Origin: an uncultured Microbacteriaceae bacterium
Lineage (GTDB): Bacteria > Actinomycetota > Actinomycetes > Actinomycetales > Microbacteriaceae
Assembly: GCA_947487835.1 (NCBI GenBank)
Contig: CANKXX010000005.1
Span: forward strand, 1-64,000
Length of the DNA stretch: 64,000 nt
Reading direction: 5' to 3'
The notes under the pieces were generated by a model, which did no database searches, was not told where the DNA came from, and saw nothing but the letters and a program-made list of their open reading frames with translations. The position numbers and the translations under genes were made by a program. Positions 50,911 to 60,444 of the stretch are shown piece by piece (position 1 is the first letter of the stretch; the number at the start of each line of letters is the position of its first letter).

Positions 50911-52377
50911 ATGAGAAACCCGGCGACAACGCTCCTCCGCACAGCGGATGTAGTCGCACGCCTGGGCGACTCCCCCGCCACGTTCGGCCCACTTCCGAAG
51001 CAGGACCTCGTGAACGCGCTGCACGCTATCGCCGACCTCAGACAGTGCTGCGACACCTTCACCGCCTGGATCGCGGGCGAGCTCGATCGGCGCTCGTCGA
51101 CCGACCTCGGCTCGGCCGGGCTGGCGCAGCAGGAGGGCTACCGGACACCACTGGCCATGGTCGAAGCAGTCACCGGCGTGACCAAAGGCGGTGCGGTGTC
51201 GATCGTCGAGGTCGGCAAGATGCTCGCCGAGACGGACGCCGTCGAGACCCTGCAGCGCGAGCACCCGGAACTCCCCGCACCGCCGACCCCGTGGCAGGCG
51301 CCGATCGCGCATGCGGTCACGGACGGACGCATTTCTATCGCTCAGGCAGACGCCATCCGGGCCGGCCTGGGCCTCCCCACGGAGGCGGTGCCGCCGGAGG
51401 TGCTGCATGAGGCCGCGGCGGAACTGCTCGAAGACGCGAACCACCTCACCGCGGGACAACTTCACCGCCGGGCACGGCAGCTCCGCGACGACCTGAACGA
51501 CACCGAGGTATCCGACCGCGAAAAGGCGCAACTCGAGCAGCAACACCTGAAAGCGTGGAAGCGCCAGGACGGGATGGTCGAGGGCAAGTTCCTCTACGCA
51601 CCCGAGCCGGGCGCCTTCCTCCTGTCTGTCCTGGACGAGCTGACCAACCCTCGCCGAGGCGGTCCTCGGTTCGTCAAGGAGGAAGACCGGGCACGCATCG
51701 ACGCGATCGCCAAGGACCCGCGCTCCACCGACCGCCTCGCCGCCGACGGGTTCCTCGAACTCCTCCGCATCGGTGCCGACGCCGACCCCGGACGGGTCTA
51801 CGGGTCGCGGAGGCCGGCGGTCAGGGTGATCGTTACCAAGGAGTCACTCCAAAGCGACGAGGGGTACGGCTCGATTCAAGACACCGGCGAGGCGGTCTCG
51901 ATCGACACCATCCGCCGCGAGATCTGCGCCACCGGCACCATCGCCGTGGTCCTGGATGACGACGGGCAGTGCGTCAACGTCGGACGCGAACAGCGCCTCT
52001 TCACCGCCCGCCAGCGCGTTGGTCTCGCGGTGAGGGATGGCGGGTGCATGTGGCCGGGCTGCGACAGGCCGCCGTCCTGGTGCGAGGCGCACCACATCAA
52101 CCAGTGGAAACGGGACCACGGCAAGACCGACATCGCCGACGGCGTGCTGCTGTGCAAGCACCACCACCTGCTCCTGCACAACCGCGGCTGGGACATCACG
52201 AGGTCGGGCGGAAAGTACACGCTGGTGCCGCCAAGGTCGATCAGCCAAACCCGAGAGGCACGCCACCTGGCAACGAAGAGCAGAGCAGTCCAGGACTGGA
52301 ACACCCGCCGCCACCGCCTCCGGCAACACGACCGAGCACCCGCCCACCCACTCGAACCAGCCCCACCGGGAGGCTGA
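50911..52377 (+). CDS. DUF222 domain HNH endonuclease
   Basis: 488 aa. The N-terminal DUF222 part (about 30-330) is helical. The C-terminal HNH nuclease has the zinc knuckle GCMWPGCDRPPSWCEAHHIN and ends with the H-N-H section LLCKHHHLLLHNRGWDITRS. Such proteins are abundant and multicopy in actinobacteria and sometimes linked with mobile or repetitive DNA; function is unknown. Codon use seems less extreme in GC than in neighbours (more A and T at third positions). Flanked on both sides by REP-like repeats. Confidence 0.92.
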   Translation: MRNPATTLLRTADVVARLGDSPATFGPLPKQDLVNALHAIADLRQCCDTFTAWIAGELDRRSSTDLGSAGLAQQEGYRTPLAMVEAVTGVTKGGAVSIVEVGKMLAETDAVETLQREHPELPAPPTPWQAPIAHAVTDGRISIAQADAIRAGLGLPTEAVPPEVLHEAAAELLEDANHLTAGQLHRRARQLRDDLNDTEVSDREKAQLEQQHLKAWKRQDGMVEGKFLYAPEPGAFLLSVLDELTNPRRGGPRFVKEEDRARIDAIAKDPRSTDRLAADGFLELLRIGADADPGRVYGSRRPAVRVIVTKESLQSDEGYGSIQDTGEAVSIDTIRREICATGTIAVVLDDDGQCVNVGREQRLFTARQRVGLAVRDGGCMWPGCDRPPSWCEAHHINQWKRDHGKTDIADGVLLCKHHHLLLHNRGWDITRSGGKYTLVPPRSISQTREARHLATKSRAVQDWNTRRHRLRQHDRAPAHPLEPAPPGG

Positions 52378-52419
52378 CCATGCTCACGTCTCTGCCACTC
52401 GATGAAAGCCCAACCCCAC

Positions 52420-53004
52420 GGTCCCTGAACCTGTCGAAGGGACGCGAGCTCGGCGCACGTCGCTTCGACAAGCTCAGCGAACGTTTACGGGACCTCCGCG
52501 GATCCCAGCAACCGCACCATCCGCATCACCGTCGCTGCTCGCGAAGCTCCCGGGGACGGCCAGCACACATCGGCGGTACCCCCACGCTCAGCGACCGTTT
52601 ACGGAACCTCCGCGGATCCCAGCAACCGCACCACCCGCATCGCCGTCGCTGCTCGCGAAGCTCCCGGGAACGACCAGCACAGACCGACGGCACCATCTCG
52701 GCCCCTGAGCCTGTCGAAGGGACGCAAGGTCGGCGCACGTCGCTTCGACAAGCTCAGCGACCGTATACAGAACCGCCGCGGACCCCAGGGGCGCACCACC
52801 CGCATCGCCGTCGCTGCTCGCGAAGCTCCCGGGAACGACCAGCACACATCGGCGGTACCCCCACGCTCAGCGACCGTTTACGGAACCTCCGCAGATCCCG
52901 GCGGCCGCACCATCCGCATCGCCGTCGCTGCTCGCGAAGCTCCCGCCGACGGCCAGCGCACACTGGCGGAACCATCTCGGTCCCTGAGCCTGTTGTAGGG
53001 ACGC
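52420..53004 (+). repeat. 280-bp higher-order repeat, two copies plus a third start
   Basis: Each 280-bp block consists of an E segment (REP-like GGTCCCTGAACCTGTCGAAG plus an inverted partner CGCTTCGACAAGCTCAGCGA) and two 113-bp subunits. E starts at 52420, 52700 and 52979; subunits start at 52479, 52592, 52759 and 52872. All subunits share CGTCGCTGCTCGCGAAGCTC. The third E segment (to 53004) is truncated and mutated. Apart from about 40 bp after the HNH stop, nothing else lies in 52378-53030. Confidence 0.92.
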
Positions 53005-53007
53005 GGG

Positions 53008-53026
53008 CCACCGAAAAAGCGGTGGC
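53008..53026 (-). terminator. hairpin terminator of the iol operon
   Basis: GCCACCG-AAAAAG-CGGTGGC, a 7-bp stem 4 bp beyond the stop of the last iol-operon gene. Confidence 0.65.
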
Positions 53027-53030
53027 GGGG

Positions 53031-53897
53031 TCAGCCCACCAGATCGCGGAGCTTCTGGAGCTGGTAGCGCGAGACCTCGTCCGCGGTCTCGTCCTCCGCG
53101 AAGACGTTCGAGACGAGGAGGGCGTCCTCGCGGTCCAGATAGCCGGTGGAGCGAAGGGTCGAGAAGAGCTCCGCCCAGTCGACGTCGCCGTCGCCGATGC
53201 GCAGGTGCTGGTGCACCCGTGCCGCGTTGCCGGGTGGGTTGGAGATGTAGCGGAGACCGTGCGAGCGGTGGTGGTCAAAGGTGTCCGCCGTGTACACGGC
53301 GCCCAGGCGGTCACCGATCTCCGGCAGCAGGGTGGCCGCCCGGTCGCCGTAGTGGAACGTGTGCGACGCCACGTACACGAAGCCGACGGCGGGCGAGTTG
53401 AGGCCGCGCAGCACGCGCCACGCCTCGAGACCGTCCTCGACGAAGTCGTCCGGGTGCGGGTCGAAGTTGACGCGCACGCCCTCCGACTCCAGAACCGGCA
53501 GCAGCTCCTCCATCGAGCGGTAGAACGCGTCCTCCGACTCCTCGGAGCGCTCGGGCCGGCCCGAGAACTCCGTGTTCAGCACGGGCACGCCGAGCTCCAC
53601 CGCGAGCTGGATGACGCGGCGGAAGTTCCGCACCGCCGCCAGCCGCTGCGGCTCCTCTGGCCAGGAGATGCGCTGCACCGGCAGCAGCGCGGGAATCGAG
53701 ACCCCCGCGTCCGCCGCGGCCTTCTTCAGCTTCACCACCAGCTCGTCGTCCGCCTTCGGATGCCGGAAGAACGGCGCGAAGTCGGCATGCGGCGTCAGCT
53801 GCAGGTGCTCGTAGCCGAGCCGTGCGGCGACCTCCGGGAACTCGAGCAGCGAGTGGCTGTGGTGATACGGCGTGGGGTCGAGGGCGATGCGGACCAT
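53031..53897 (-). CDS. sugar phosphate isomerase/epimerase (TIM barrel), last iol-operon gene
   Basis: 288 aa. Short N-terminus MVRIALDPTPYHHSHSLLEF, then ARLGYEHLQLTPHADF, GVPVLNTEFSGRPE (metal-ligand Glu), VRVNFDPHPDDFVED (His/Asp), and VGFVYVASHTFHYG (His). Related to IolE/IolI-type isomerases. In the iol operon it may be the inosose isomerase or dehydratase, alongside the IolE-like protein at 55012-55962. Which one holds which step cannot be told. Confidence 0.85.
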   Translation of the reverse strand: MVRIALDPTPYHHSHSLLEFPEVAARLGYEHLQLTPHADFAPFFRHPKADDELVVKLKKAAADAGVSIPALLPVQRISWPEEPQRLAAVRNFRRVIQLAVELGVPVLNTEFSGRPERSEESEDAFYRSMEELLPVLESEGVRVNFDPHPDDFVEDGLEAWRVLRGLNSPAVGFVYVASHTFHYGDRAATLLPEIGDRLGAVYTADTFDHHRSHGLRYISNPPGNAARVHQHLRIGDGDVDWAELFSTLRSTGYLDREDALLVSNVFAEDETADEVSRYQLQKLRDLVG

Positions 53898-53978
53898 GTC
53901 GGCTCCAGGGGAAGATCAGGGTGCGGAAGAACGAGAACGAGAACAAGAATGGCGAGCGGAGAGCGGAAGCCGCGCCGC

Positions 53979-54992
53979 CTACGCGTAGAAGGCGGGGCGC
54001 TCCGGCGCCTCGATGGCGATGACGCCGCCGTCGAGCGCCTTCACTCCCGCCTCGCAGGAGAGGGCGACGAGGTAGCCGTCCCAGGCGTTCGGGCCGTCGA
54101 CCAGCGTGCCTTTGTGCACCGCGTCCACCCAGCGCTGGATCTGCGTGTCGTACGCCGCGGCGAAGCGGGTCGTGAAGCTCATGTGGTCCGCCACCGAGAA
54201 GGCACCCTCGCGCCAGGTCTGCAGGCCCGCCGGCTGACCGATGCGGGCGAGGCCCTTCTCGAACACCGCCTCGGTGGCGACCTGGTAGCCGAACTGCACG
54301 CTGACGTTCATCTCCACGTCGACGAGAACGCCGTTCTCGAGCTCCATGATCACGAGGATCGGCTCGCGCAGGCCCTCGGGCGAGAGCGAATTGCGCCGGG
54401 GGTACTTCACCTCGACGGTCTTCACCGGCGAGCCCGCCAGCCACGGCGCGACGTCGAACTCGTGCACGACGGAGTCGGTGATGAGCATGGTCTGCGTGTA
54501 GCTCGCGGGCACCGAGGGGTTCCGGTGCGCGCAGCGCAGCATCATGAGCTCGCCGGACTCGCCCGACTCGACGAGCGTCCGCAGCGCCGCGTACTCGGCG
54601 TCGAACCGGCGCATGAAGCCCACCTGGATGTGCGGCCGGTCGAGCTTCTGCTCGCGCTCGAGGATCGACCACGACGACTCGGGATCCGGGGTGAGCGGCT
54701 TCTCGCACAGGATCGGCAGGCCCGCCTCGAGCGCCGGCACGAGTACCGGCTCGTGGAACTGGCCCGGCACGGCGATGAGCACCGCGTCCACCGCGTCCGC
54801 CGAGATCGCGTCCTCGATGTTCGAGAACGCCTGCGCGCCGGGCGCGTTCACCGCGGCGGCCTCGGCGCGGCCCCGGTCGGGCTCGACGACGGCCGACACG
54901 ACCGCGCCGCTGATGCGCCGGGTGATCCGGGCGATGTGGTCCGAGCCCATGGCTCCGGCTCCGACGACGCCGATGCGAAGGTCAGTGGTCAT
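53979..54992 (-). CDS. iolG: myo-inositol 2-dehydrogenase
   Basis: 337 aa. It oxidises myo-inositol to 2-keto-myo-inositol with NAD+, the first catabolic step. NAD site RIGVVGAGAMGSDHIARITR; EKP motif LPILCEKPLTPDPESSW; catalytic section GFMRRFDAEYAALRTLV and DSVVHEFDVAPWL with the conserved Asp/His. Matches IolG/Idh rather than the 44830-46080 paralogue. Lies between the IolE-like and isomerase genes in the operon. Confidence 0.93.
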   Translation of the reverse strand: MTTDLRIGVVGAGAMGSDHIARITRRISGAVVSAVVEPDRGRAEAAAVNAPGAQAFSNIEDAISADAVDAVLIAVPGQFHEPVLVPALEAGLPILCEKPLTPDPESSWSILEREQKLDRPHIQVGFMRRFDAEYAALRTLVESGESGELMMLRCAHRNPSVPASYTQTMLITDSVVHEFDVAPWLAGSPVKTVEVKYPRRNSLSPEGLREPILVIMELENGVLVDVEMNVSVQFGYQVATEAVFEKGLARIGQPAGLQTWREGAFSVADHMSFTTRFAAAYDTQIQRWVDAVHKGTLVDGPNAWDGYLVALSCEAGVKALDGGVIAIEAPERPAFYA

Positions 54993-55011
54993 GTGTGTGC
55001 TTCTCCTGGTC

Positions 55012-55962
55012 TCAGTGGATGCGGGCGAGGTGCGTGCAGCCGAAGATGTGCTCGCGGGTTCGCGTGGCGATCGGGAACGGGCGGTCGATCTCGCACCCGT
55101 ACATGTCCTGCTCCACGATCGCGAAGATCTCGGAGTCGATCGCGGCGACGGCCTCGATGATCGGCGCGAGGTCGGGCACGCCGTGCGGCGGCTCGATCAT
55201 GATGCCTTGGCTCACGGCTTCGGCGAACGGCACGTCGTTCTTCAGCACGTCGAACAGCAGCGACGTGTCGACCTGCTTGAGATGCAGGTAGCCGATGCGG
55301 TCCGGCCGGTCCTCGATGAGCTTCACGTTGTCGCCGCCGTAGTAGGCGAAGTGGCCGGTGTCGAGGCACAGGTTGGTGTACCGGGGGTCGGTCTCGTCGA
55401 GGAAGCGCAGCACCTCGCGGGTCGTGCCCACGTGGCTGTCCGCGTGCGAGTGGAACTGCTGGCGCACGCCGAACTCCTCGAGCAGCGCCTTGCCCAGCCG
55501 GTCGTGCCCGGCGGCGAGCTTGCCCCACTGCTCGTCGGTGAGCGTCCGCGCCTCCAGCACCTCGCTCGTGGCGTCGCTGCGCCACAGGTCGGGGATGACC
55601 ACGAGGTGCTCGGCGCCGAGCTTCGAGGCGAGGCCGGCGACGGCGAGCGCCTGGTCCCAGGCGCGCTGCCACTGGTCGTCGCCCTTGTGGAAGCCGGTGA
55701 AGACGGTGCCGGCCGAGAGCCTGAGGCCGCGGGAGCCGAGCTCGTCCTCGAGCTGGTGCGGGTCGGTGGGCAGGTACCCGTACGGCCCCAGCTCGATCCA
55801 GGTGTAGCCCGCCTGCACGACCTCGTCGAGGAACCGCTGCCACGGCACCTGCTTCGGGTCGTCGGGGAACCACACGCCCCAGGAGTCGGGGGCGGTGCCG
55901 ATGCGGAGGCCGGGCGTCGTCTCGAGCGCCACGTCGGCGTCGTCGGGGATGCTGTCAGTCAC
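55012..55962 (-). CDS. IolE/MocC-type TIM-barrel protein (probable inosose dehydratase)
   Basis: 316 aa. IGTAPDSWGVWFPDDPKQ near the start, then YTWIELGPYGYLPTD; metal-ligand regions HSHADSHVGTTREVL, CLDTGHFAYYGGDN, IGYLHLKQVDTSLL and FAIVEQDMYGCE. This pattern is common in actinobacterial iol operons, where the protein is the likely 2-keto-myo-inositol dehydratase (IolE step). It precedes iolG by 19 bp. The assignment rests on family and context. Confidence 0.85.
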   Translation of the reverse strand: MTDSIPDDADVALETTPGLRIGTAPDSWGVWFPDDPKQVPWQRFLDEVVQAGYTWIELGPYGYLPTDPHQLEDELGSRGLRLSAGTVFTGFHKGDDQWQRAWDQALAVAGLASKLGAEHLVVIPDLWRSDATSEVLEARTLTDEQWGKLAAGHDRLGKALLEEFGVRQQFHSHADSHVGTTREVLRFLDETDPRYTNLCLDTGHFAYYGGDNVKLIEDRPDRIGYLHLKQVDTSLLFDVLKNDVPFAEAVSQGIMIEPPHGVPDLAPIIEAVAAIDSEIFAIVEQDMYGCEIDRPFPIATRTREHIFGCTHLARIH

Positions 55963-55992
55963 TGTCTTCTCCGGATGGTGGGTGGGCGGATG

Positions 55993-57906
55993 TCAGCCGA
56001 GCAGCGGCTTCTGGTTGGCCTGCTCGGCGAGGTACCCCTCGCGGGCCCGCTGGGTGGACTCGAGCGTCGAGACCTCGGGCACCGGCACGTCCCACCAGCC
56101 CCCGCCGTCGGGCGAGTAGATGCGCGGGTCGCTGTTGACGTGGATGAGGGTCGAGCGGTCCGACGCCTTCGCGGTGGCGACGGCAGCCTTGAGGTCGTCG
56201 ATGGCCCCCGCTCCCTCGGCAACCTCGATCACGTCGATGCCGTAGCTGCGGGCGTTCATGGCCAGATCGACCGGAAGGATGTCGTCCCCCTGGAAGTTGC
56301 GGGCCTCCGCGTCGTAGCTGCGGTACAGCGTGCCGAAGCGCTCGGACCCGACGGACTCGGAGAGGTGGCCGATCGAGGCGTAGCCGTGGTTCTGGATCAG
56401 CACCACGATGATCTTGATGCCCTCGGCGACCGCCGTGACGAGCTCGGTGTTCAGCATCAGGTAGGAGCCGTCGCCGACCATGACGATGACGTCGCGGTCG
56501 TCGCCGTCCGCGAGCAGGCCGCGCTTCGCGCCCAGGCCGCCCGCGATCTCGTAGCCCATGCAGGAGAAGGCGTACTCGACGTGGTAGCCGAGCGGGTTCC
56601 GCACGCGCCACAGCTTGTGCAGGTCGCCGGGCAGGGAGCCGGCCGCCTGCACGACGACGTCCTCCGGGGCGCTCGAGGACTGCACGGCATTGATGATCTC
56701 GGTCTGGCCGGGCAGGGCGAGGCCGGACGGCGCGAACGCGTCGTCGACCGTGCGGTCCCACTCCGCCTTCTCGCGGGCGATGCGCTCGGCCTGGTCCGGC
56801 GTCACCGTGAAGCCCTCGAGCTCGGCGGCGAGCGCGGTGAAGGCCTCACGGGCGTCCGCGATGAGCGGGATCTGCGAGCCGTGCTTGTACGCGTCGAACG
56901 CGGCGACGTTGATGTTGACGAACACGACGTCGGGGTTCTGGAACGCGGTGCGCGACGCGGTGGTGAAGTCGCTGTACCGGGTGCCGACGCCGATCACGAC
57001 GTCCGCCTCCGCCGCTAGCCGGTTGGCCGCGAGGGTGCCGGTGGCGCCGACGCCGCCGAGGTACTGCGGGTGGTCCCAGTTCAGGGAGCCCCCGCCGGCC
57101 TGCGAGGTGCCGACGGGGATGCCGGTCGCCTCGACGAGCGCGCGCAACTGATCCTCCGCGTCGGAGTAGAGCACCCCGCCGCCCGCGACGAGGAACGGCT
57201 TCTTCGCGCCGCGGATGGCCGCGACCGCGCGGGCGAGCGGGCCTCGCTCGGGCAACGGGCGGCGGATGTGCCACTCGCGGTCCTGGAGGAACTCGACGGG
57301 CACGTCGAGGGCTTCGGCCTGCACGTCCTCCGGCAGGGCGATGGTGACCGCGCCGGTCTCGGCGGGGTCGGTCAGCACGCGCATCGCCGCGAGGGCGATG
57401 GAGTACAGCTGCTCCGGGCGCTGCACGCGGTCGAAGAACCGGGAGAGCGGCCGGAACGCGTCGTTCACGGTGAGGCCGATGTCCCACGGCTGCTCGAGCT
57501 GCTGCAGCACCGGGTCGGCGACGCGCGTGGCGAAGGTGTCGCTCGGCAGCAGCAGCGCGGGCAGCCGGTTCGTCGTGGCGAGCGCGGCGCCCGTGAGCAT
57601 GTTGGCCGCGCCCGGTCCGACCGACGCGGCGGACGCCAGCGTCGCACGGCGGCGGTGCATGCGGGCGAAGCCCACCGCCTGGTGCACCATGGCCTGCTCG
57701 TTGCGTGCCTGGTAGTACGGCATCAGGTCGGGCTGCTCGACGTTGGACTGCTTGAGCGCCTGGCCGATGCCGGCGACGTTCCCGTGGCCGAAGATGCCGA
57801 CCATGCCCGGGATCGTGCGCTCGCGGATGTCGCCGTCGACGGTCCACTGGTGGCCGAGGAACTCCACGAGGGCCTGGCTGACCGTCATCCGCTTCGTCGC
57901 TGTCAT
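55993..57906 (-). CDS. iolD: 3D-(3,5/4)-trihydroxycyclohexane-1,2-dione acylhydrolase
   Basis: 637 aa. It is a ThDP-dependent ring-opening enzyme that converts the diketone made by IolE to 5-deoxy-glucuronate. ThDP-type catalytic Glu region [37 protein letters not shown], and the cofactor/Mg motif VMVGDGSYLMLNTELVTAVA with the downstream Asn in VLIQNHGYASIG. Start ATG 57906 overlaps the iolB stop as ATGA. Confidence 0.96.
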   Translation of the reverse strand: MTATKRMTVSQALVEFLGHQWTVDGDIRERTIPGMVGIFGHGNVAGIGQALKQSNVEQPDLMPYYQARNEQAMVHQAVGFARMHRRRATLASAASVGPGAANMLTGAALATTNRLPALLLPSDTFATRVADPVLQQLEQPWDIGLTVNDAFRPLSRFFDRVQRPEQLYSIALAAMRVLTDPAETGAVTIALPEDVQAEALDVPVEFLQDREWHIRRPLPERGPLARAVAAIRGAKKPFLVAGGGVLYSDAEDQLRALVEATGIPVGTSQAGGGSLNWDHPQYLGGVGATGTLAANRLAAEADVVIGVGTRYSDFTTASRTAFQNPDVVFVNINVAAFDAYKHGSQIPLIADAREAFTALAAELEGFTVTPDQAERIAREKAEWDRTVDDAFAPSGLALPGQTEIINAVQSSSAPEDVVVQAAGSLPGDLHKLWRVRNPLGYHVEYAFSCMGYEIAGGLGAKRGLLADGDDRDVIVMVGDGSYLMLNTELVTAVAEGIKIIVVLIQNHGYASIGHLSESVGSERFGTLYRSYDAEARNFQGDDILPVDLAMNARSYGIDVIEVAEGAGAIDDLKAAVATAKASDRSTLIHVNSDPRIYSPDGGGWWDVPVPEVSTLESTQRAREGYLAEQANQKPLLG

Positions 57907-58823
57907 TCGTTCTGGCCTTCCGTGTTGGCGGGGAATGGGAGTCGGGGGTCGATGTCCTGGCCGGTCCAGGTGTCGCGCACCCATGCGTGCTCGGGGTCGT
58001 CGCTGATGAGCCAGACCCGCTCGGGATCCGGACCCGCCATGACGTTGAGGTAGTACAGGTCGTAGCCCGGGGCGGCGACCGCGGGCCCGTGGTAGCCGTA
58101 CGGCACGAGGGCGATGTCCCCGGTCCGCACCATCGCATTGATGTCGATCTCCCCGGCGGGCGAGGAGTAGGTGCTGAACATGCCGAACGCGGCCGAGGCC
58201 GAGGCCTCGCTGCCCGCGACCGGGGCCGTCTCGAAGTAGTAGATCTCCTCGAGCCGCGACTCGTGGCCGGGCACCTGCTCGTCGTGCTTGTGCGGCGGGT
58301 AGGACGACCAGTTCTCGGCCGGCGTGATCACCTCGCACACGATGAGCCGGGCGGCGTTGAGGGCCTGCGGCGTGCCGAAGTTGTGCACCTGCCGGCTGGA
58401 CGCCCCCGCGCCGCGGAGCTCCACGGGCGTGTCCGCCGCGGGGATGTGACGCGACGGGCGGACGTCGGTCGTGGGCGACGTCGCCACGGCGACGCGTCCG
58501 CTGCCGGTGATGCGCGCGGTGGCCACCGCGGACAGGTAGAGCACGTCGGTCGGGCCGGCGAACACGGATGCGCGCCCGGCCAGCTCGGTCGTGGTGCTCT
58601 CCCCGCCCTCCTCGGCGACCACGGAGAACGAGCCCGCCAGAGGCACGACGATGCGCTCGACGCCCGTGCCGTCCAGGACGAGCTCGTCGCCGCCGCCGCC
58701 GAGCGCCGCCACGCGGATGCCCGTGTGCTGCCAGCCGGGGGTCGACTCGTCGACGACGCTCTCCCAGCCGTCGCGCGCGAGCCCGCCCCTCCGGTGGAAC
58801 CAGCGCTGGTCCGTTGTGCTCAC
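57903..58823 (-). CDS. iolB: 5-deoxy-glucuronate isomerase
   Basis: 306 aa from GTG 58823. It turns 5-deoxy-glucuronate into 2-deoxy-5-keto-gluconate. The cupin-like metal site is in WSSYPPHKHDEQVPGHESRL followed by EEIYYFETAPV; a second His lies in VPYGYHGPAVAAPGYDLYYL. Normal length. Ten bp after iolA; overlaps iolD by ATGA. Confidence 0.95.
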   Translation of the reverse strand: MSTTDQRWFHRRGGLARDGWESVVDESTPGWQHTGIRVAALGGGGDELVLDGTGVERIVVPLAGSFSVVAEEGGESTTTELAGRASVFAGPTDVLYLSAVATARITGSGRVAVATSPTTDVRPSRHIPAADTPVELRGAGASSRQVHNFGTPQALNAARLIVCEVITPAENWSSYPPHKHDEQVPGHESRLEEIYYFETAPVAGSEASASAAFGMFSTYSSPAGEIDINAMVRTGDIALVPYGYHGPAVAAPGYDLYYLNVMAGPDPERVWLISDDPEHAWVRDTWTGQDIDPRLPFPANTEGQNE

Positions 58824-58833
58824 GTTTCCCGGC

Positions 58834-60387
58834 CTAGGTGTTCTGCGGGAAGCCGAGGTTGATGCCGCCGTGCGTGGCGGGGTCGAGCCAGCGACTCGTG
58901 ATCGCCTTCTCGCGCGTGAAGAAGTCGAAGCCGTGCACGCCGTACGCCTTCGCGTCGCCGAACAGGGACTGCTTCCAGCCGCCGAAGGAGTGGTAGGCCA
59001 CGGGTACGGGGATCGGCACGTTGATGCCGATCATGCCCACCTGCACCTCGTTCTGGAAGCGCCGCGCGGCGCCGCCGTCGTTGGTGAAGATCGCCGTGCC
59101 GTTGCCGAACTGGCCCGAGTTGATGAGCTCGAGGCCCTCGGCGAACGTCCCCACGCGCACGACCGAGAGGACGGGTCCGAAGATCTCCTCCTGGTAGGCG
59201 CGGGAGGTCGTCGGCATCTCGTCGATCAGGGTGGGGCCGAAGAAGAAGCCGTCCTCGTGGCCCTCGACCGAGTAGCCGCGGCCGTCGACGACGATCTTCG
59301 CGCCGTCCGCCTCGGCGATGTCCACGTAGGAGGACACCTTGTCCCGGTGCACGTCGGTGATCAGCGGCCCCATGTCGGGCTCGCCCTGGTCGTCGCCCGC
59401 ACCGTTGCCGATGCGGAGGCCCCTGATGCGGTCCGCGATCTTGGGAATTAGCTCGTCCGCGACGGGCTCGACGGCGAGCACGACGGAGATCGCCATGCAG
59501 CGCTCCCCCGCCGCGCCGTAGCCGGCGTTCACGGCCTGGTCGGCGACGAGGTCGAGGTCCGCGTCGGGGAGGACGAGCATGTGGTTCTTCGCCCCGCCGA
59601 GGGCCTGCACGCGCTTGCCGTGCCGGGACGCGGTCTCGTAGATGTACTGGGCGATCGGCGTGGAGCCCACGAAGGAGATCGACTGCACGATCGGCGAGGT
59701 GAGCAGGCCGTCGACGGCGAGCTTGTCGCCCTGCAGCACGGTGAAGACGCCGTCGGGGAGCCCGGCCTCCTTCCACAGCTCGGCGAGCCACAGGGAGGCG
59801 GACGGGTCCTTCTCGCTCGGCTTCACGATCACCGCGTTGCCCGCCGCGATCGCGATGGGAAAGAACCACATCGGCACCATCGCCGGGAAGTTGAACGGGG
59901 AGATGATGCCCACGACGCCGAGGGGCTGCTTGAGGGAGTAGACGTCGATGCCGGTGGAGGCGTTCTCGCTGAACGCGCCCTTGATCAGATGCGGGAAGCC
60001 GGTCGCCAGCTCCACGACCTCCTGGCCGCGGAGGATCTCGCCCATCGCGTCCGAGACGACCTTGCCGTGCTCCGCGGTGATGATCTCGGCGAGCTCCTTC
60101 TTCCGCGCGTTCAGCAGCTCGCGGAAGCTGAACATCACGGTCTGGCGCCGCGCCATCGACAGCCGCGACCAGACCTCGAAGCCGCGCTGCGCCGAGAGGA
60201 TCGCCTCGTCGATCTCGGCCTGGTCGGCCAGGGCGACCTCGGCGCGGACGGCGCCGGTGGCCGGGTTGTAGACCGGGGCGGTGCGGCCGCTGGACGAGGC
60301 GCGCACGGCGCCGTCGATCCAGTGCGAGATCACGCGGACGTCCTCCGCGTGCGGCTCGGTGTGCGAGGCGGTTTCGATGGTGCTCAT
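58834..60387 (-). CDS. iolA: CoA-acylating (methyl)malonate-semialdehyde dehydrogenase
   Basis: 517 aa, SD GGAGG 9 nt upstream. It converts malonate semialdehyde to acetyl-CoA and CO2 with NAD+ and CoA, the last iol step. NAD site GVVGIISPFNFPAMVPMW; catalytic Cys in GYGAAGERCMAISV (about C297). EEIFGPVLSVVRVGTFAEGL near the end is typical. Slightly longer at the N-terminus than usual. Also able in principle to take part in valine catabolism. Confidence 0.96.
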   Translation of the reverse strand: MSTIETASHTEPHAEDVRVISHWIDGAVRASSSGRTAPVYNPATGAVRAEVALADQAEIDEAILSAQRGFEVWSRLSMARRQTVMFSFRELLNARKKELAEIITAEHGKVVSDAMGEILRGQEVVELATGFPHLIKGAFSENASTGIDVYSLKQPLGVVGIISPFNFPAMVPMWFFPIAIAAGNAVIVKPSEKDPSASLWLAELWKEAGLPDGVFTVLQGDKLAVDGLLTSPIVQSISFVGSTPIAQYIYETASRHGKRVQALGGAKNHMLVLPDADLDLVADQAVNAGYGAAGERCMAISVVLAVEPVADELIPKIADRIRGLRIGNGAGDDQGEPDMGPLITDVHRDKVSSYVDIAEADGAKIVVDGRGYSVEGHEDGFFFGPTLIDEMPTTSRAYQEEIFGPVLSVVRVGTFAEGLELINSGQFGNGTAIFTNDGGAARRFQNEVQVGMIGINVPIPVPVAYHSFGGWKQSLFGDAKAYGVHGFDFFTREKAITSRWLDPATHGGINLGFPQNT

Positions 60388-60444
60388 GGTGTTCTTCCTC
60401 CGAAGGTGGTGCGAGATTCGGTGCGGCTGGGGGAACCGGCGCGA

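Noticed and set aside
50911-52377. HNH gene as an intein, homing endonuclease or part of a phage
   Set aside because: It is a free-standing DUF222 protein with no interrupted host gene and no phage genes nearby.
51969-55160. A 1063-codon plus-strand open frame across the HNH 3' end, the repeats and the iol genes
   Set aside because: It is a high-GC shadow frame. The minus-strand genes iolG and the isomerase are clear homologues in the same DNA, and the frame contains the 280-bp repeat.
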